NCBI GenBank assembly: GCA_000697335.1
Contig: JNEM01012084.1
Location: 1 to 54,333 of the forward strand
Direction: 5' to 3'
Length of the DNA stretch: 54,333 bases
Source: Conidiobolus incongruus B7586
Lineage: Eukaryota; Entomophthoromycota; Entomophthoromycetes; Entomophthorales; Conidiobolaceae
This document shows positions 49,057 to 54,333 of the stretch, one piece after another. Position 1 is the first letter of the stretch; the number at the start of each line of letters is the position of its first letter. The position numbers and the translations under genes were made by a program. The notes beneath the pieces are model-generated. The model saw nothing but the letters and a program-made list of their open reading frames with translations, searched no databases and was not told the origin of the DNA.

Positions 49057-50322
49057 TAATTTTTTCGATTCAATATGCTATTATTATGTACAATTTTTTA
49101 ATTATTAAAAACTGAATTTTGTTTTTAACTATTATGATTTAAATATAAGAAAGAGTAAAAGTACGATAAAATTTAAAGGATAGTCAACTAATATGTGATT
49201 TTATGTTGAATTAGGTAATTGAACTTAAATTGAGGATTGATGTACTTTAAATTATCCAATCACGATCCATTCTCCCAAATTTACCTTCTGATCAAATATG
49301 AAACATGCAAAAATTTACTAAAACTAAGAGTAACAGATTGAATTTTTTATATAGGAAATATTAAATAACTGTATGTGTTTTCTGTTTATTTTTTGAACAA
49401 TCTAATAACTAGTAGTGGCTTTATTATAAACGATTTCCTTTAAAAAACTTAACAAGCCTCTATTCTCTATTCAATTTTATAATGAATAGATTTTTAAGTT
49501 ACACCAATAAGTTAAATTAATGAAATTTAACTTCATTTAATACAACAAGATGCTATTATATTTATCCAATTTATTATAAAGATGATTTAATATATTATAT
49601 TTATAAATATTATTATGTTGTGAAAAATTAAGTTTAATTGTTGAAATTATATAATTCATTATAAATTTTTATTTTTATTTAATTAATGAAATCATAATTA
49701 TTAAATATTTGTAAATTGAGAATTTGCAAATTAAGTCATAATCAAACTGTATTAATTATATCATTTTCATAGCATTAAGGAAATAAGAACTAGAAAGCTA
49801 TAAATATTAATATTGATTCATGCTTCTGATTTGGTTATTATTTATTTGAAATATAATATTAATAAAATTTTAAAATATTTTTCAATATTAATTTTCAAAA
49901 TCAAACCATAATGTTAAATCCATTTAACAGAATCATTTAATACAATTCAATCCCTGTAATTTTTCGTCTAAATTAATATCTTTAAATCTCAAATTATTAT
50001 AAATTAGGGTAAATAAAGATAACTATTTAAATTGTAAATTAATTTAAATTATAAACCTGTAAAAACACAATAGAATAATATTTAAATAAAATAAAAAATA
50101 TTTTTTCTATACAGATATCTTAATACAAATACAAATTCTATAACGCAAATTAATTTAATAAACTAATAATTAAACTTTAATAAATAATTATTATATTAAT
50201 ATACATTTTCAATTTAGTCAATTTTAATAATATTTTGATATATACAATTATTTGGTAAATAGATTTGATTTTTTTTAACCTTAAGTTATTAATTTTATAT
50301 TTTATATTTATTTGCTTTAGTT
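49057..50322. other. Divergent intergenic region, SAM gene / PFS2
   Basis: 1.27 kb between two genes transcribed away from each other, so it holds both promoters. The half nearer the SAM gene is less A+T-rich (49190-49330). No gene or clear motif was found. Confidence 0.5.
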
Positions 50323-52545
<2,223 letters not shown>

Positions 52546-54333
52546 TCCTATTATTTTAGATCATTTAAATTAAAATATTAAATAACATTAAATTGTAAGA
52601 TTATCATGGAATGCATTCCATTAATACTTTTTAATTATTACTATGATAGTATTGATTCAATGATTAACTGAATATCAATACTAATAAACAACAAAAAACG
52701 AGACTTAATTGAAATTAAATTAAAACATATATACCATCATACTATAATAATCTAAAATTATTACCATATTGCAATTCTTTTTAATTTATATTTATAACTG
52801 GTACATTTTATTAAACAGTAAAATCTAGTAGTTATTTAAATATTGTTCAAATCTAAAATACAAAAACTTGAAATTTTATAAATTTCTTAATTATGATTAT
52901 TCATAACTATAATTTTAATTTTATATTAAATATATTTATTATATTTATTATATTAAAACTTAAAATTAGGGATATTTAAATAATTTTATTATTTTATCAA
53001 GATAAAATATATTGGTATTTTTGGTTTCATTGTAATAAAAATCTATAAAATATATATTTTTGTACATTTGATATGAGATTAAACAATAATGTAAGAATTA
53101 TAAGATAGCTAAGATTTTCTAATACATATATATGAAAACAATAAAGTTCTTTATAATTCATTATTCAGGTATATTGTTTAATTTAAATATTATTGCCTTA
53201 AATTTAAAATAAAGGGAAATTTTTTAATTTTTGATTTTTCAAATATATTATTAATTTTAAATAAACAAATATATATAAAATAAATAAGAAATTATATATA
53301 TATATTATAATTTCTTTTATTTAAAAATTAACTTTTTAAAATTGATTATTTAATTTAATTATATTTAAACTGAATAATAATTATCACAAATTTTTTATTT
53401 TAATATTAATAAAATTTAATTATAAACCCATTAAAATTATTTAAAATTTATAAGTAGCTTTTAATAATAAAGTATTATTTAAATCAATTATTTATTGTTA
53501 AGTAAACTATAAGGTTAAAAGAAAAATTATTTAAAACTTATTAAAATTTAAAAATTATTACTTTGTAATTTAAATAATAGGAATTTTTTGTGATTGGAAA
53601 AAAATAAACATTTTAATATATAAAAAGTAAAAATAAATATATATTATAAAATTATTAATTTTATTAATTTCTAATAATTTTTTGCTATACTTTTAACAAA
53701 AATCTAACATTTAAAAAACAATTTTTTTATTAAAGACTAAAATTTGATATTTTATAAACTAATTAAATTTTCCTACAAGCTAGTTTTTTAATTGCCTAAA
53801 ATAATTATAATCACATAGGTTATAATCTAAGGAATATATTAGATATAGTAGTTTTTTCTAGTTATTTTTAATTAAAAAGTTTTTTATAATTTTAGATTTA
53901 TGTATTTTGTAATTATTATGCAAAATAATAAGTCTTTTTAAATTATATTAAGAATATCAATTAAAAATAGTTTTATTTAAAAAAGAAATATAAAGTTTAT
54001 TATTAATTGATTTTCCTTTAAAAATTAAATAAGAATAGCATATGCTATTATAATTTATTATAACAATTAACATTCACTTATCAACAAAGTATTTATTTAA
54101 AGGAATTTATTGAGAGGGTTAATTTAACTTAATCTAACACTTTGATTTATGTTTTAATAAAGGATTATACAAAAGAATTTAAGATTCATCAACTATAATA
54201 ATTTATTGTAAAAACTTTAATTTCTAGTTATACCTTAGTAAGTTTTGTTTAACAATAGCTACTCTAGCTTTTTTTTAAGCTTTAGTTAAATTATAAAGTA
54301 TTTATTTTATATTTTTATTAATTAATTTTAATT
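52546..54333. other. A+T-rich intergenic, no gene seen
   Basis: Extremely A+T-rich DNA downstream of PFS2 up to the window end, with short TA tracts (for example near 53294) and long T or A runs. Nothing else could be supported. Confidence 0.6.

Overview
This is nuclear DNA from an intron-rich, very A+T-rich eukaryote, most likely an early-diverging fungus. The fungal reading rests on the gene set: an Mgr2-type TIM23 subunit, an Aim18/Aim46-type mitochondrial protein, a Ctk2-like cyclin, Pfs2, a secreted LPMO-like protein, and a Pro/Gln-rich protein with a signal peptide and a GPI-like tail. TAA, TAG and TGA all act as stops, so the code is standard. Exons are moderately A+T-rich. Intergenic DNA is extremely A+T-rich and carries TA microsatellites. 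I cannot name the species.

I rebuilt sixteen protein genes from reading frames and splice sites. From left to right: 1-11.9 kb is a gene desert broken only by a secreted LPMO-like gene (4643-5557, minus) and a TIR-bounded element (8635-9026). Next come NOP15/NIFK (11904-13077, plus), the PKA catalytic subunit (14619-15774, minus) and a Bax-inhibitor/TMBIM protein (17077-17907, minus). A compact cluster follows at 18.2-22.6 kb: ARL6IP4-like (minus), MGR2 (plus), AIM18/46-like (plus, 8 exons), tRNA-Pro(UGG) and SRP receptor beta (minus, 6 exons). Then come tRNA-Leu(AAG), an unrecognised 568-aa disordered protein with SUMO-type motifs (24929-26761), eIF3h (minus, 6 exons), a second identical but inverted tRNA-Pro(UGG), and a Ctk2-like cyclin (plus, 4 exons). 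The last third holds a Pro/Gln-rich surface-type protein (33918-35621), a 5.2-kb desert containing a GC-richer island, a NhaC-type antiporter with a signal peptide and ectodomain (40836-42997), RAD3/XPD (44979-47850, minus, 12 exons), a tail-anchored SAM-domain protein (48241-49056, minus) and PFS2/WDR33 (50323-52545, plus, 10 exons).

The assigned introns are 47-75 nt, mostly 50-60, begin with GT and end with AG, and often carry a CTAAT/CTAAC-like branch sequence close to the acceptor. The genes are mainly housekeeping: ribosome assembly, translation initiation, ER targeting, mitochondrial import, TFIIH and 3'-end formation. There is no sign of an operon or of one shared pathway. The less ordinary items are the LPMO-like gene, the eukaryotic NhaC, the tail-anchored SAM protein, the SUMO-motif protein, the TIR element and the GC island at 39 kb. 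I did not find a clearly new multigene system.
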